This document shows, in pieces, positions 1 through 14,000 of a stretch of 64,000 nucleotides of DNA. Source of the DNA: Datnioides undecimradiatus (lineage: Eukaryota; Chordata; Actinopteri; Lobotiformes; Datnioididae); assembly GCA_008933995.1 (NCBI GenBank), contig WARS01000031.1, positions 2,136,001 to 2,200,000 on the forward strand. Direction: 5' to 3'. A model generated the notes under the pieces. It was not told the origin of the DNA and searched no databases. It saw nothing but the letters and a program-made list of their open reading frames with translations. A program made the translations under genes and the position numbers. Every line of letters starts with the position of its first letter. The first letter of the stretch is position 1.

Positions 1-417
1 AGTATTATAGCATGTTTGGATTTTTTCAGGTTGGCCAGTACATTTACAGTATAATTATTTTTACTTAATTTCTTTAAAACATTTGGTTTGCAGATTTGTT
101 TGATGCTGATGAAATAATGATCGTGTTAGCTGTCAAGGTGAAAGTAAGGAAGACCTGAAGTTGGACAGATCATTGAGTCATTGTCTCAAAAACTGATTGT
201 TTTGTCTGACCAGCCACTTTTTCCTGCAGGTTTGTATTTCACAAGTTGCTCAGAAGTTGCTGTGTCTGGGAAAAATCACTACAACAAGCAAGTAGATATC
301 CTGATGCTAAAAATACATGTGACTGACTCTATTTCTGTGGCCTGACTGTAATATCTTATTACATGGCACATCGATTGTGGGTGAGGATGATGTGCCCGCT
401 CAGGTATTCTCAGTCTC

Positions 418-423
418 AATAAA
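418..423 (+). terminator. Possible polyadenylation signal (AATAAA)
   Basis: An AATAAA hexamer is followed within about 40 bases by a GT-rich stretch. It could end a plus-strand transcript entering from the left of the window. No coding sequence attaches to it, so it may be chance in AT-rich DNA. Confidence 0.2.
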
Positions 424-1200
424 GCTCTGGATGCTATTTTGGAGGATTATTTGAGAATATGTGTTAAATATACTTCACACACACCCACTTTCATTCTTTA
501 TTCATTAACCCGCAAACTGAAATTTTCCATGACCATCAGCAGTTACATGGAAATGAAACCGGACAGGGTAATGCAACCTCTTGATTCAAACACAGCACCA
601 AGGAGGATGGACAAAAGCAAGGTCAAGTGTTATTGATAGCAAAAATGAAAATATGCTGTCTCCTTGGATGTAAGATGTAATTCAGCTGTAATCAGCCATT
701 TTTTTAATGTCCACATGAAGCCATTTCCCTGTATCTGAAATATTGTACACTTCTCTGTGGTTTATTTGAACTTTTAAAAATCAATCCGGTGTCTGATAAA
801 AGACAGAGCTCTTGCTGCGTGTTATACAAAAGACAGCAGAAGCTGCCACCTACAGGTAGACCCGCACTACACAGCTGCAAGCCTGCTGTAAATGACAGAA
901 AAACAGCATCGTAAAAAAAAAACAACCTCAAAACTAAATTAACATGTCTGTGTATTTTGTATGTGTACATTTAAATCTGGTTTCTCTGTTTTTCTTGTGT
1001 TATATCTTGGCTCAGGATTTAAAAAACTAAATCTGATTCTTTTATCTTTTTATTGCTATCCATTAGATGGCTCTTAAACCTTTTGTTTAAGGCACATGTG
1101 TGTTAGGTGCATGAACAGTTACATCTTCCAATCCAAACCTAATCCAAATATCACAACAATACACAATCTTAAATTTTAGTGTGCAAACAGACCTCCATCT

Positions 1201-1213
1201 TGCCATCTGCTGG
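1201..1213 (-). promoter_or_regulatory. CTCF-like core motif
   Basis: On the minus strand the bases read CCAGCAGATGGCA, which fits the 13-base CTCF core consensus CCASYAGRKGGCR. Motif match only; binding is not shown. Confidence 0.25.
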
Positions 1214-3442
1214 ACAAATATCGTAGTCACATGAAACCACAAACTTAGACCTTAAGAAAGAAGTTCAAGTGATACTTTATGTATTTCTCACTGTCAAACA
1301 TGTAACACAATGACAGAAGTGACTTGAAACATCTGATTGTAGAAACTGAGCTTCAGTGTGTGTCATTGTAAAAACAGTAAGACTTTTTAAGAAGCTCATG
1401 TATAATCCTGATATACATCATATTGCTTCCTCACTCATTATAAATTTAACATGACCCTGATCTTTGGGGTTGAAACCTTTAGTTTGAGACATCCATTTAA
1501 GCTTGACTTAAAGGTGCAGCATCCTAATCAAATCCAAATCTATGAATGTGAATAAGAAATACTTTGTCTGTGTTTGTGGGTCTGAGCACAGAAGTGTTTA
1601 TCCCCCAGTCTGTTGTTTGATATGGTCTTTCCCTGGTGGCTAAATGGCAGGAAAGTCAGAGGTAAATGCATCTTCTTATCTTCCTTATTTCAAAATTGGT
1701 TACTATGCTTTTACCGAAAGAAATATTCTTTCCTTGTCACAGACAGCCAGAACAGATGTAATGGCCTCACATAACAGCCACACAAATGATTACTAATATT
1801 AGTTATTGGTGTTAATAAGAGTAAACACTCAACACTCGCACTGAATTTAAAAGGACAAATAAAACGTGTTCAGTGAACACAGTTGGTAAATAATTGACCA
1901 TGATCACAGTGTTCTTTCTGTCAGCCCTCCAGGCTACAACCTGGCTACTAATTACCTTGAACCAAGCACTGGTTCTTCTGCTTAGTGAAAGTGAGATTAA
2001 ACATTTGCTTAAATGGCTCCTCCATTAAAAACGTATTGTAGACAGAAGGTACAAGGTTCAGTTAGAGCACCTTAAACAAGAACACCAAACTATATTTTAT
2101 GATGGTAAATGAATATCCCAAACTTTTTTTTATCTTTATGTAAAAGTTAGTCCAACAGACCTGATGTAACTCCTTCAAAAAACTGAAAACAAAGTCACTT
2201 TAAACTTTATTTCATTAAGCAAACATGACAAGGTTTCGAATGCATTACAAAAATATTCAAACCACCCATGAATTACATTTTCAATGTTAACTTACATGAA
2301 TGACACAAAACAATCCATTGTTCCTGTGCGCATTTTGTTGTGTAGGAATACAACAGGCTCATAAATTAGTCAAATATAGGTCTATTTAACTAAGGACCAG
2401 CATTACACAAAGCTGCCATAACTCACCCAAGTGAGACACTAGGGTCTCTGTCAGGCATTTACATACTGTTTTTCTTACAAGTGCAACTTGAAAGGTGAGC
2501 TGTTAATAATAGTGTGCTTTACCTCCCACATGGTAGAAACGCTGCACCAGGAAATGTGACACCTCAGCCAGGATGCAGTTTAATCTCAGAACAGGGGTCA
2601 TTAAAAAAAAATAAAATAAAAATTAGAGTTTAAATGAAATACTGAATTCACTGGTTCATTGTAAGGGCTGCTGGAGTTGATAATTCTCTGATAATAATTA
2701 TCAACATAGGTTTTTGTTAAATCTCAAGAGCATGTTAAAAATAAATCAGTCCTCCTTTGGGGGGGGGGGTGAATACCTCGGCTCTAAAAGGATCTTAGAA
2801 TTTCATGCCCAAACAAGCACAGCACTAATCCAATCCCACCTCCAGTTGGGATTGTTTGACTGCAGGGGGATCTATGGCCACATGGACTGGGAATCCACTA
2901 GCAATAACATGGATCAACTGCGGGATCAATCGGGATCAGTAAGGGGGCTGAGGCTGTGGATCTGCAGATACCGACATACTACACTGATACAAAGACTTAC
3001 TAGTTACATGTAATAGCAAATTACAAAAGACTGTTGCTTGCTGATGCAAGTTGTGACTAGTTTTCCTCTGACATTTGTAGAAGCAAACATCCAACCTTTG
3101 AATATTCATTAACATATACATATTACCACCATAATGCAAATAGTAATCAAATAATTAAACTGCTGAGAGTTAATATCATTACATCCCTTTTAAATTTTAC
3201 CTTATTCAGTCTAAAAACAATCAATTCCACCCTCTGCCACTGAAGCTTCTGGCCAATAGAGGGAAACATGCATCTCAATGTGCTGGCAGTGATGGGAATT
3301 ACTCCTTGAACTTGCACAAAGTAAATCAGAAACCCTCAGGACAAGCTACCATGTGGTACACAAAAGTACACTCCAATTAATGCATTCACCGTTGCTTAAA
3401 AGAGCCTTTGTTATCCATGACTTCAGATCTCTTGAGGTCAAA

Positions 3443-6400
3443 TTAATTGGAGGAACGCACTTTCCTGCCTTTGAGAGGCTGGGGAGGCCTGAAGTTGTTT
3501 TCCATGCGTTTCCTCTGATCCTCTTCCTCTCCAGTGAACAGAAGCATTCGAAACTTGCCCAGCTGCATTGGGAGAGACAGACGGACACAAGGCCCCGGAT
3601 TTTCTTATGGTATATGGGTGTGTAAACACATGAAAGACTGGTGATAATTCTGTATGTTATCATCAACAAATTGCATTAAAGTGACCAAAACTAACAATAT
3701 ATTAGTCCGTCTCTAAATACTCTCTGACTTCTCCACCTCAAACGTATATTTCCTATTAATTTCATTAGAAAAAATATAGTAAATGTATGCTTTCAATCAA
3801 AAAGTAAATAGTAAGAGATTTACTCTTACACTTGTGCGCTTGTTGGGGACCATTTTCAGCAGCAGCTTTTGTGCATTGGTTAGTATGTAGTGGTAGTTAT
3901 GGCAGCGGGAGGTGTACGTAGGATTCAGAACAAATTGTAGTACCCATGTTCTTTGTTAAGAAGCAACTGTGTAACTCACTAATGTTTTCTTAATTGTTAT
4001 GGGGAAACCAGAAGCTGTGTTATGCTTTCGGTGTATCAGTTCACTGTGGTTTTGTTTTAATTGCATATACTGAAAATATATGCGTAACACATTTCACCCT
4101 CTTTTTGGTATTCTCCCTTCAGCTCCATGTCTAGCATTATGAGGGGAAATGAAAAACAAAATAATACCCCTGTTATATAAGGGCTTTTCCCTGCTGGGTC
4201 TCCATGCAAGCATTTTTCAATTAAAGCCCTGAACCCATCCAGTCATCCATCCATCAGGATAATCAGCCCAAGAGGATCAACAGGCTTGAGGCCTGGAGTC
4301 ATAGGTTGCGGGGCCTCATACACCTCACCCACAGCTATGCTACACATATGGGTTCACAGACAGATTGTTTATGACGACACCCGAGGTGCCAGCGTCCTTA
4401 AAACTCCTCATTCCTCATGTACAGTCCTAGAGATAAAATGGGGAACTAGACTAGAAAAGATCAGACAGTAAGAGTTTAATCCAGAGGCTGGCAGCAGTCG
4501 CCACAGGGCCAGCTCACAAGGGAACCTGGAAGGCATGTGCTGCAGACATCCAGTTAGTCAGCTTAACTTGTCAGCAACCTGGGGTTATCAGACCTAAACT
4601 TTCTGATTAAATTCAATCCTAAGAGGGGCGGATAAAGACAAGTCAGCCCTACACACGGCATACCCCATGAATGATGCTCACGCTTGTTCTGGCCTTTAAA
4701 TATAGCATCATGCTTTGGCCAAACTGTACATTTCTGGATATGTTACAGCACAGAGGTAAACCCCACTACCGCTGCCACCATAACCATCAACAACTTTGGC
4801 ATACTGATCTAAGAAACTGCACTTTTGGAGAAGAGATCACACTTAAAATCAGAGTAATATGAAGATCATTGTCAAAGATAAGTAGTAATAAAGTAATAAA
4901 CATGGATGTGCAGGTAGGACTCAAGGAAGTGTAACATCTTGCTTAAAATCATAACCAATCATCACTGTGTTATTTTTAAAAGGAATACATTTGAGATGAC
5001 AAAGCATCACACACCTGCTTTTCCGACACGATGATTGGCTCCTTCAGGACGATCCAGGTGACGCTCTCATACAGTGGGGGTGTGGTCAGTGATCCCAGGT
5101 AGGTCCAGTAGTGGAGGCTGCTGGGTAGGAGGCACTTGGGGTTGAAAAGTTTGAAATCTGTGACACTTGACTGTGATGGAAATACAAAGACCGCAGCTTC
5201 GATTATATATTCATAATAGTGAGAGCAGGTTGCAAAACCACATAAACCTTTCCATATAATACAATCCAGTCACAATCATAGTACTCGCCTTAAACTTCAC
5301 CATGTACAGAGCATCTGTTATCATGTGGAGCCATCGGTGGTCGTCACCTGTCTTCAGTAACACACAAGATTGTTTTTGAATTTGATTTGTCAGTTTTAAT
5401 AGCAATCCATTAGAAATCATTTCATATAAATGTACATACCGGTATACGTGTCACTGAAGCTCACAAAAGACTTTACATAGGCAAGGATATAGTACCACAA
5501 CACAGGTGAAGGGAGTGAATGCTGTTAATATCTGAGCATTTACCATAAAGAAAATATTTTAAGGACAAAATTTCACATCTCTACTCACCATTCTAACAAT
5601 TTGAAGCCTCAGGTTTTCAGCTATAAACAACTAACAGACACACAACTGTGACTTACTGACTATGACATAACTATTCACACTCTTAAAACTTCCTCAATCA
5701 CTGCCAACATCTTAGGGTTTTTTTCTTCCTTTTTCAGTGACTCAAATTGTGAGGAAATTCAACACAGTAATTCAGTCTGAGTAACCTGCTATGCAGGAAT
5801 GGCTGCATGGACATGTCGTGAAGATGATGTTACAATTTTGAATGAGTGCAGAATCGCTGGACTACAACACATCACTCTGCCTCTGCTTGTGGTCAAGTTC
5901 CCATGACTTAATGCGGACCTAAAAACAACTGCATAACTGTTACATTAATATGAAATGGAGAGGGGAACGAGGCGTGGGACTGCACTTAAGAGAAACATCT
6001 TACTTCTAAAAAGATGCCAAGGACAGCGAGGCCATCGGGAGCTTTTTTCGCCTCCTCAAACGTCTTGTACTTGACAGCATTCCAGTGTACTAGATGAAGC
6101 TAGAGGACATATGAGCAAAGAAAGGAACAGAATGGGAATAAAACCTGTATTATATTGTTAAATAAATTAACTCTAGTCATGCATACTACATCACAGTCAT
6201 GCCTGTGCTAAGAAGATAATCCTTTACCAATGTTTCCCACATGAGTATACCCACATCTTGTTCTCATCCATATTCTGATTATTATCTTTGTGACATTGGA
6301 TTGGAGGGGGAAATATTCATTATTTGGCACTAGTTTAAAGAGAAAGTTAAACCCAGTAGCACCAGAATAATTTAGCATCAACGATGTATTTTGAAAATAT

Positions 6401-9400
6401 TTAGTAGAATATGCTGACAAATCCCAAACACTGACCTCAGATGCATAGCCATTCCCTGCAACAGTGTGCTCAGAGCCATGGCAGCCCTTTCCGCCCCAGT
6501 GAAAGTGGAACTGTTTCAGTCTGTAGGGGTCGTCAAGAGGGCCTCCCCGGATCACTGCAGAAGATGACATGTTAAACGTTCACATACATGCAAAACAACC
6601 ACACTCTTATTCTCTGATTTCCAGCACAACACTGCAAAACCAGCAACTTGGTACCACTGTAGCCCAGACACACAAAAACACAAGCTGATGAGCCAACCTG
6701 GTAACACCCGGAGTTTTTCTTAGGAAATGTCTCAGGAAAAGCTGATGCGTGAGCACTGACAGGCAGGCAGGTCTGACAGGTTAGTTGTATGTCATAACAT
6801 GTGTTGCTCCAAACAGCAACTGTAGACAGTTTTACCTACAAATCTATCATTAGAGCTGTGTGGCACAAGCTTGAGTTTAAGACACAAATAGCCCATCTTG
6901 TGCTAGTACAGACAGTCTTCAGAGCCTATGGCTTGCACCGCCAGTATGGACACCAGTCTAATCTGATCCTTATTCATTGTGATGCTGCTGAAAAAACAGG
7001 CCACTCCAGTCCAGGTCAGATTATCTACACATGAATGGCAAAAAGAGCAAAACACTCGTCTCGTCCATCTTACAGTATAGATGCAGGACAATATGAAGAA
7101 CAATGTAATCTGTTAAAAGAAATCTGATAACAAAAATGTGATACAAAAACAGGTATTCAGAATTATTTCAAGACTATTAACTGCCAATAAGATGATTAGT
7201 AAATAGCCACTTATAAATAACTGATGTGCTAAATTAGGTCCTAAAAGGTGAAAATAATGTTGTAAATCCTAATTCTGGTAATGCTGACATTAATGAATGC
7301 CTGAGGAAATAAATAGATTCATTATTTACAATTATGACAATTTAGTTTTGCATGTTTTTCACTCTGATATTCAGAGGTAGATCTGAGATTATATAGTATT
7401 TTTATTGCATCAATATTATGCAATAAGAAACATTTCTCATTATAGCATTTTATTCTATTCCATCCTCCTTTTCTTGCCATGGCATCGACACAGCTGTCTG
7501 ATGTGTAAATGTATGCATGCGTTCACCCAGGCCTGAGCCACACATGGCAAACTGACAACAGCAGGTTCATGGGATTTGTGCACCTCAGTCGAACTATGCA
7601 GAAGTCCATTCGTTTTCTGACAAGTCTCCTCGTTCATTAATTATTTTCAGTGATAGCTACTTGCTTGCTCTGTGGAAACTGTCTGAGCCCAACAGCCCCA
7701 CATTTCTGAGCTTATCATTCATGCTAATGACGGGGCGGTTAACATGGATCCACCCAATGATAAAAGCAAACAGTGTCATAATAGCTACTGAGATCACCTC
7801 AGGTTATTATATCTCTTGTCCAGCAGACAGATGCTCATACAGTTAACTGCTGGCTGCACTTCCCTGCAGCATAATCAGGGATTATTTGCAACCTTTGATT
7901 ACAGTCAGTTATGCACTTAGTTGGCACTTTTTAAAAATCAAGGTGATGCCACTATTCAAGTGTATATTTACTTAAGTCAACTCTTAGCACAGATTTCCAC
8001 TGCATGTTGCTGACAAACAGATATCAGAGCCAAGATTATCCCTGGACTGTGACCTCTGTCAACAATCATTTTACACAGTCACATCTCATATCAGTGCACA
8101 CAGCCCATGCCAAGATTTTCTTCTGTTCTGATTTACTTTTCACCATACCCGGACTCAAGACTCAACTTTAACTCTAGGATCTGAAGTTACAAACAAACAC
8201 AAGTAAAGATCATATTTTTCCTCACCTGAACGGTCATCCGAGTCATCAAACTCCACAGCTACAGAGTGCCCATTGTTGGAGATGTTGATGGAGGTACACT
8301 GATCGTAATTTAGGACAATCGGGCCCAGACTAGGGTCATGAAAAGCCTCATGAGGGATGATGTCGATAGGAGACTGCCGGTTTCCCTGGGCAACAGGGAA
8401 GTTTTTGTGCCATACGGAAGGACCTTTTGATATAAGATAACATAACATAATAACATAATGTTTCTTAACATTTCAATATACAAAATAATGTATTTAAACC
8501 TTAAGCTCTAATAAAAAGATGATCAAATGTTTCTTAAGTCAAAAAACAGATTTCACTGGTTCACCTGCAAAAAATATATATATTTGATAATAAGAGAATA
8601 AAGCTTTCATTTCTAATTCAGTTCAACAATGATTACGGTTGGTATCCACAAAAAACAAATAATATGTAGAAGCATTAGCATGAAATTAAGGGGTTAAAAG
8701 AAGTCAGTAAAATTTTCTCATGACTGCCTCACAAAAATTAAATAACACAGTACAATAAATAGGGCTTTGTGTGATGACATATCATCCTGCTGGAAGTAGA
8801 AGATGCATGGGTACACTGTAGTCAAAAACATATGTGCATGGTTGGCAATAACAATCAGCGAGGCCGTAGTGTTCAAACAATGCACAGTTGGTACTAGGAA
8901 GCCCAAAGTGTGCCAGAAAAAATATCATCATTACACACCAATGATGCCAAATTTATGCCAAATGTGCTTGTTTGAGTAACTGTTGACTTCCTGTTACCAT
9001 GAAGGGTCCTCTGACATCAACATCAAGGCATAATCACTCTGAAAACTGATCACCAATCTCACCATTCTCTGTAAACCTCAGAGATGGTTGAGCGTGAAAA
9101 TAAAAACTTTCTTGTTTGTCTGACATCTTTGTCCATGTTAGACTTACCTAAAAATGAGGGTCTTACTCAAAGGATCCAAAGTCTAAAATGAAGATTTGAA
9201 TGAATTTGTTTCTGAAATACTCAAACCAGTCCATCCAGCACTAACAACCATGACACGTTCAGGTCATTTAAATTCACCTTTCTTCCTCATTCTGATGCTT
9301 GGTTTGTACTTGAGTTGATAGTTTCGATCATATCTACACAAAAATGTGTTGAGTTGTTGTAAGGTGAATGGCTCATTAGATATTTCTGATCGGTCGTATC

Positions 9401-9726
9401 TAATAAAGCATATATATGCTGGCCATGACGCTGATGCAATGCAATGTTTCTTACTTAAGTGGCCAGGACCATTCCAAAGGCAGGTTAAGGTGACATCAGT
9501 TATCCCTTTAAGCAAGTGGCTAATCTCGTATTAACGGCGCTACTCCTCTACGCTATTCCCCCCTGGTTAAAACACGCAATGTCCCCAAAGAGCCATAACA
9601 CTAAACATCACTGGAGCATAGATGACTTCACTGAGGGATGGAGAGCAGTTAACACAGTGCCTAGAGGCTGGATGCTGTTGAGATCTTACCGTCTTCTTTC
9701 TCATACCCCCAGTGATTCCCTGGCAT
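3443..9726 (-). CDS. ca7: Carbonic anhydrase VII, cytosolic alpha-CA (7 coding exons, complete)
   Basis: It catalyses reversible hydration of CO2 to bicarbonate and a proton in the cytosol; in mammals CA7 is neuronal and affects GABA-A signalling. Coding exons in transcript order: 9690-9726, 8226-8423, 6436-6554, 6004-6099, 5289-5351, 5015-5170, 3443-3562. They sum to 789 nt, giving 262 aa (human 264). Zinc ligands are visible as His95 and His97 in FHFHWG and His120 in LHLVHWN. The proton shuttle is His65 (NNGHS), the Glu gatekeeper is Glu107 (GSEHT), and the matching Thr is about 200 (SLTTPP). The protein starts [13 protein letters not shown], without a signal peptide, like human CA7. It ends in the typical [12 protein letters not shown] segment. 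Intron 5 has a GC donor (AAG|gcgagt) and exon 5 has a weak acceptor (ctgaag). CA7 rather than CA1/2/3/13 is inferred from the N-terminus and neighbours. Confidence 0.95.
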
Positions 9727-11069
9727 CGTCCCTGTTAGTGGATTCAAGCTGTCGGTGTTTGACTCCTGCTCTCCGGTGCGCACGTGGGGGACGGACACGG
9801 GCATAAGCGTTTGCAGCTATTGATGAAGTTTATGTAGTGGCCAAAGGGGAAGGGCAATTATCGCTTTCCTGACACGCCCCTTCACGCCCACAGACACACA
9901 CGCGCGCGCTCTCCTGTCCACCTGCCTCTTTTAAAGCTAATCTCGCCTGATGTCCCTGCATTAGGCCAAACCTCTTCGGATTCAATGATGGCAAAAATAT
10001 GAATAAAATACAGTTAGATGTATATTATCAATATCTTTTTTTTTTTACTTTAAAATAATTTAAGGGAAACGTTATTTTAGATAACGTGAAGAATGTCATT
10101 CTCTGCTAAGCAGACAAAATATTGTTGATCATTGATGGAAAAACGCTCGAAACCTCTTACGGAGAAATTATTCATCATTGTTTATGTTATGATTTATCAT
10201 GCCATGTATAACTTTTTAGTTTATTACTGAAGTTAACGAACGGACGATTTTTATTATTATTATTATTGTTGTCGGTGTTTTAGTAGCAGCATGGTATGGC
10301 CTAACTTGCCTTACACTCGTCTGATGAGCTGAAACCATTCAACTTCGCCTGATCGATCAGTCATTCATGAAAATTAATTGACATTTTGATACTGACTGAG
10401 TGCTTTTATCATTTTCCTAACGAAGGGTGTTGCTTAAACAATATCTTTAGGTTTGGGGATTCATTAAGATAAATCTTGGGCTTTGTGTGTTTCACAATTT
10501 TCTGAGACTTCTGCACCCACTGGATGAATTGACTGAATGATAAAATTATTATGAAAATAATTAGCTTGTGGCGCTCGTGTGGTTATAATTATTATTAGCC
10601 CGTATTCATTCACTTTACTTTCTAAATTTTGGAAATTAAAACGTAACTTTAAATGCATCATCGCTGCTTTCCTGCTCGACACAAACATCCTCCAATTTTC
10701 CTCTTTTCAGCTTCAGCTCACCACTTCAGTCCTGGGTGAGATGACCCAATCTGTGCTGTTGCTTCTGCTCAAGGAGTCTGTGCAGCCGCTGCCTCTAACA
10801 CGTGTTACTGTAATGTATAAGTTTAGTGCGCAGGAAAGACGATTTTCTTACCTGATTACTGACAACATATTGTTTTGTTTTTGTTGTTTTTTTTGTTTGT
10901 TTGTTTTTTACAATTTAACACGCCTTATGTCAGTTCAGGTCGCCATGTATGGGAATCAATATGACTTTGTGGCGAAAGTGCGCCGCCGAACTGTCACACC
11001 GAAATATTTGTGACGAATCTGTCGCCTCGGAAGTTAAAATACGTATACGTCACTCATTGGAAAGAAACC
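9727..11069. promoter_or_regulatory. Divergent ca7/nae1 intergenic region with 5' UTRs and promoters
   Basis: About 1.3 kb separates the divergent start codons. The ca7 side (about 9730-9960) is relatively GC-rich and contains a short alternating CG run near 9901-9909, which suggests a CpG-type promoter. The middle (about 9960-10560) is AT-rich with nothing recognised. The nae1 side (about 10930-11069) is again CpG-containing. The open frame at 10579-11013 has no recognisable domain and is probably chance. Transcription starts cannot be placed by eye. Confidence 0.5.
11046..11060 (+). promoter_or_regulatory. CRE-like site plus inverted CCAAT box at nae1 start
   Basis: TACGTCA (11046-11052) is a CREB/ATF-type half-extended site. 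ATTGG (11056-11060) is a CCAAT box on the opposite strand. Both lie 10-24 bases before the nae1 ATG, so they would be in or next to a very short 5' UTR if used. Motif evidence only. Confidence 0.35.
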
Positions 11070-14000
11070 ATGGCAGCCACCAAAGCCTCCAAAGAGCAGA
11101 AATACGACAGGCAACTCAGGTACATTTAAAATGAATTGTAGGTTTCACAGAGAACTTGTACCCCTTGGGCTAAATACTATGCGCATTTCGTCTGAGGGGT
11201 CACAGCAGGAACATTAGCAGGAGTGCTATCGTTAGCTATAGTTAGCTTAAAACAGAATCGGCGAGCTAACACGTTAGCTAAGAGGTTAATGGGATGTTTA
11301 GCTGTGTTTTTCTGTTTGGTGGTTGCTTCTCTGTAAACACTATCGGCATAGTTAATGACTGTTGACACACAGATATCGTTTATATTATACTTAATGGCTA
11401 AACCAGTGTACAAATGCAGGACAGTCGGTCTTAGTGAAGCAGCAAAGCACAGCTAAGTCATTCTTGCAAAGTGCTTTATTGTGGTTGAGGATGACTTGGA
11501 TCACTAGATGGCAACACATGTCCATGTTGTGCGCTTTTAGGCTGTGGGGTGACCATGGTCAAGAAGCACTGGAAAACGCACATGTCTGTCTCATCAATGC
11601 CACAGCAACTGGGACAGAGATACTGAAGAACCTGGTGCTTCCAGGTAAACAAATGGCGGCCCCATGTTGATGGTGATGATGGTGCTGCAGGTGCTGATGA
11701 AAGCATCTTTTTGACTGAATCACGTGATCCCTTTATCAGGTATAGGAGCCTTCACCATAGTTGATGGACACACAGTTTCTGGGGAAGATGTTGGAAACAA
11801 GTAAGGGTACATTCATTTATAAATATAAAAATAATATATGTTAGTTTTATTTGAAGTTCATGATCGACTTCTTTATCTTCTCTTGCAGCTTTTTCCTTAG
11901 CCACACCAGCATTGGAAAGGTATTTTCTTGCTAAAATGTTACATTTGCGACATGACATATGCGTTTCTATCTCACACATGCACACAAACAGTTGCCTACT
12001 TCTTTCTACCCGTATCAACATCTCTCCAGCTATTCATGAATACATTTTTATTATTCTTCTCAAGGGGAAATCTGTGTATATATGAGCCCTGACCTTGATC
12101 TTTGTGTTGTTGCAGAACAGAGCACAGGCCGCCACTGAGCTGCTACAAGAACTCAACAGTGATGTCTCTGGAAATTTTGTTGAGGAGGTTGGTATTAAGT
12201 TTTGATGTGGTGGTTTGAAGTGATGTGGTTTGAAGTGGTTAATAATATGTCGGTATGGAAAACAAACAAATCTTTTATACTGAAAAATTCCAATATTAAC
12301 ATCACACTAAGACATAGTAAAGGAGTGAGAAACGCTCTACAGTGTTAAAAAAGAACACAACACACCGTTCAGTTAAATACAACATGCAATGTAAATATTT
12401 AAATGTATTGATCATTCATTGATATTCTGTTCTTCCCGCAGAGTCCAGACAAGCTTCTGGACAACGATCCAGAGTTTTTCCACAGGTTTACCATAGTCAT
12501 TGGTGTCCAGATTCCTGAAAGGTATAGTGAGATATGGTTAATTTTTAGTTTCACATTTCATCACAACAAAAGACTTGATTAGAAGTTATATAATAACTTA
12601 CAGTGTTTTGTTTTATTTTCTGTCCAATTAACTTTTTTCTTAACAGCACATGTTTGAGGCTAGGCTCAGTTCTGTGGAGTGCCTCTGTGCCTTTCCTCAT
12701 CTGTAAAACTTACGGCCTGATTGGCTACATGAGACTAGTGGTGCAGGAGCATACAGGTCAGTTCCTCAGGAATTAACCTTGATTTCTTATTATGACGCTT
12801 AAACAGTTTTTAATATGAGCATACATATACATATGTGATTCTTTCATTTCATAAATCCATGAAGGCAGTTTTGTATAGAATAATGTAATTGATCAGCCCG
12901 TATAGTATTTACATGAGATTATTGACTTCTTAACTCCCTGTAGCCAGGCTTTTGGTCATTTAACAGTGGCTCTTAATTATAAATATACTGTATATTGATA
13001 CGTTACCGCTTCTTTCTTCAGTAATTGAATCTCACCCAGACAATGCCTTGGAGGACCTGAGGCTAGACCAGCCTTTTGCTGAATTCACAAATCACGTTCA
13101 GTCCTATGACCTTGACAGTATGGACAAGAAGGTGTGTTCTTTGGTGTCACATTTGTGAACGCACATAAGCCAGTTTACATTATGCAAGCTTCACACAACT
13201 GATAGTCCTCCTTTTCATTCTTTATTTAATCCACAGGATCACAGTCACACACCGTGGGTTATCGTTGTTGCTAAATACCTGGAAAAATGGCTCAGTGAGG
13301 TACAGCACATTTTCTTTGGCCTGATAATTATTGTGGTTTTTTTATTGTGTTAGTGCTGCTGTAAAATAAAATGTCGCTCTCCTGTTGTCTTTGTAGCACA
13401 ACTGTCAGCCACCAAAAAATTACAAAGAGAAAGAGGCCTTCAGACAGTTTATTCGGGAAGGTACCTGTGGACCACTGGATTGTAGTTTATAAGCTTAGTG
13501 AATTTGCACTTGCACTGAACTTTGCAGCAGTCCATTGTTGTTTTGTGTTCCTTCAGGGATCCTGAAGAATGAGAATGGTGTCCCAGAGGATGAAGAAAAC
13601 TTTGAGGAAGCTATTAAGAATGTCAATACTGCTTTAAATCCAACCAAGGTGCCAGATCTCAAATACAGAAAATCTCACCTTTTAAACCTCCCCCCATCTT
13701 TTCCTGTGGTGTCACATTTGACAATTCAGTTTAGTGACTCTGGTAACATCTCTTATTCCTGTAGATCCCCAGTGCTGTGGAAGACCTCTTCAGAAGTGAG
13801 CAGTGTACTGACATCACGACACAGGTTTTGTCTTTCTTCTTTAGATCATTCTATTCTATTCTGTCTATAATAAAAAACAAACGTAGTTACATTGTTGTTT
13901 CAGATAAGTTGTTATTGAGATTATTGCTTCTTTTTAAACTGTGGAGTATATTCTGTTGGTGTGTGTTTACCAGTCCCTGCCCTACTGGGTGATGCTGCGA

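Larger units (their letters stand above)
1..3442. other. Non-coding left flank, including the likely ca7 3' UTR
   Basis: I see no coding exon here. Open frames are short and have no recognisable domain. The right part, next to the ca7 stop codon at 3443-3445, should hold the ca7 3' UTR on the minus strand, but I could not choose a convincing polyadenylation signal. An 11-base G run lies at 2759-2769. In human the next gene beyond CA7 is PDP2; none of it is visible here. Confidence 0.6.

Noticed and set aside
3346-3669. Minus-strand open frames overlapping ca7 exon 7 in other frames
   Set aside because: Only the third frame, ending RKVRSSN, continues the carbonic anhydrase protein; the others are shadows.
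10579-11013. 144-codon open frame before nae1
   Set aside because: Low-complexity Phe/Cys-rich translation from T-rich DNA; no family resemblance or splice context.
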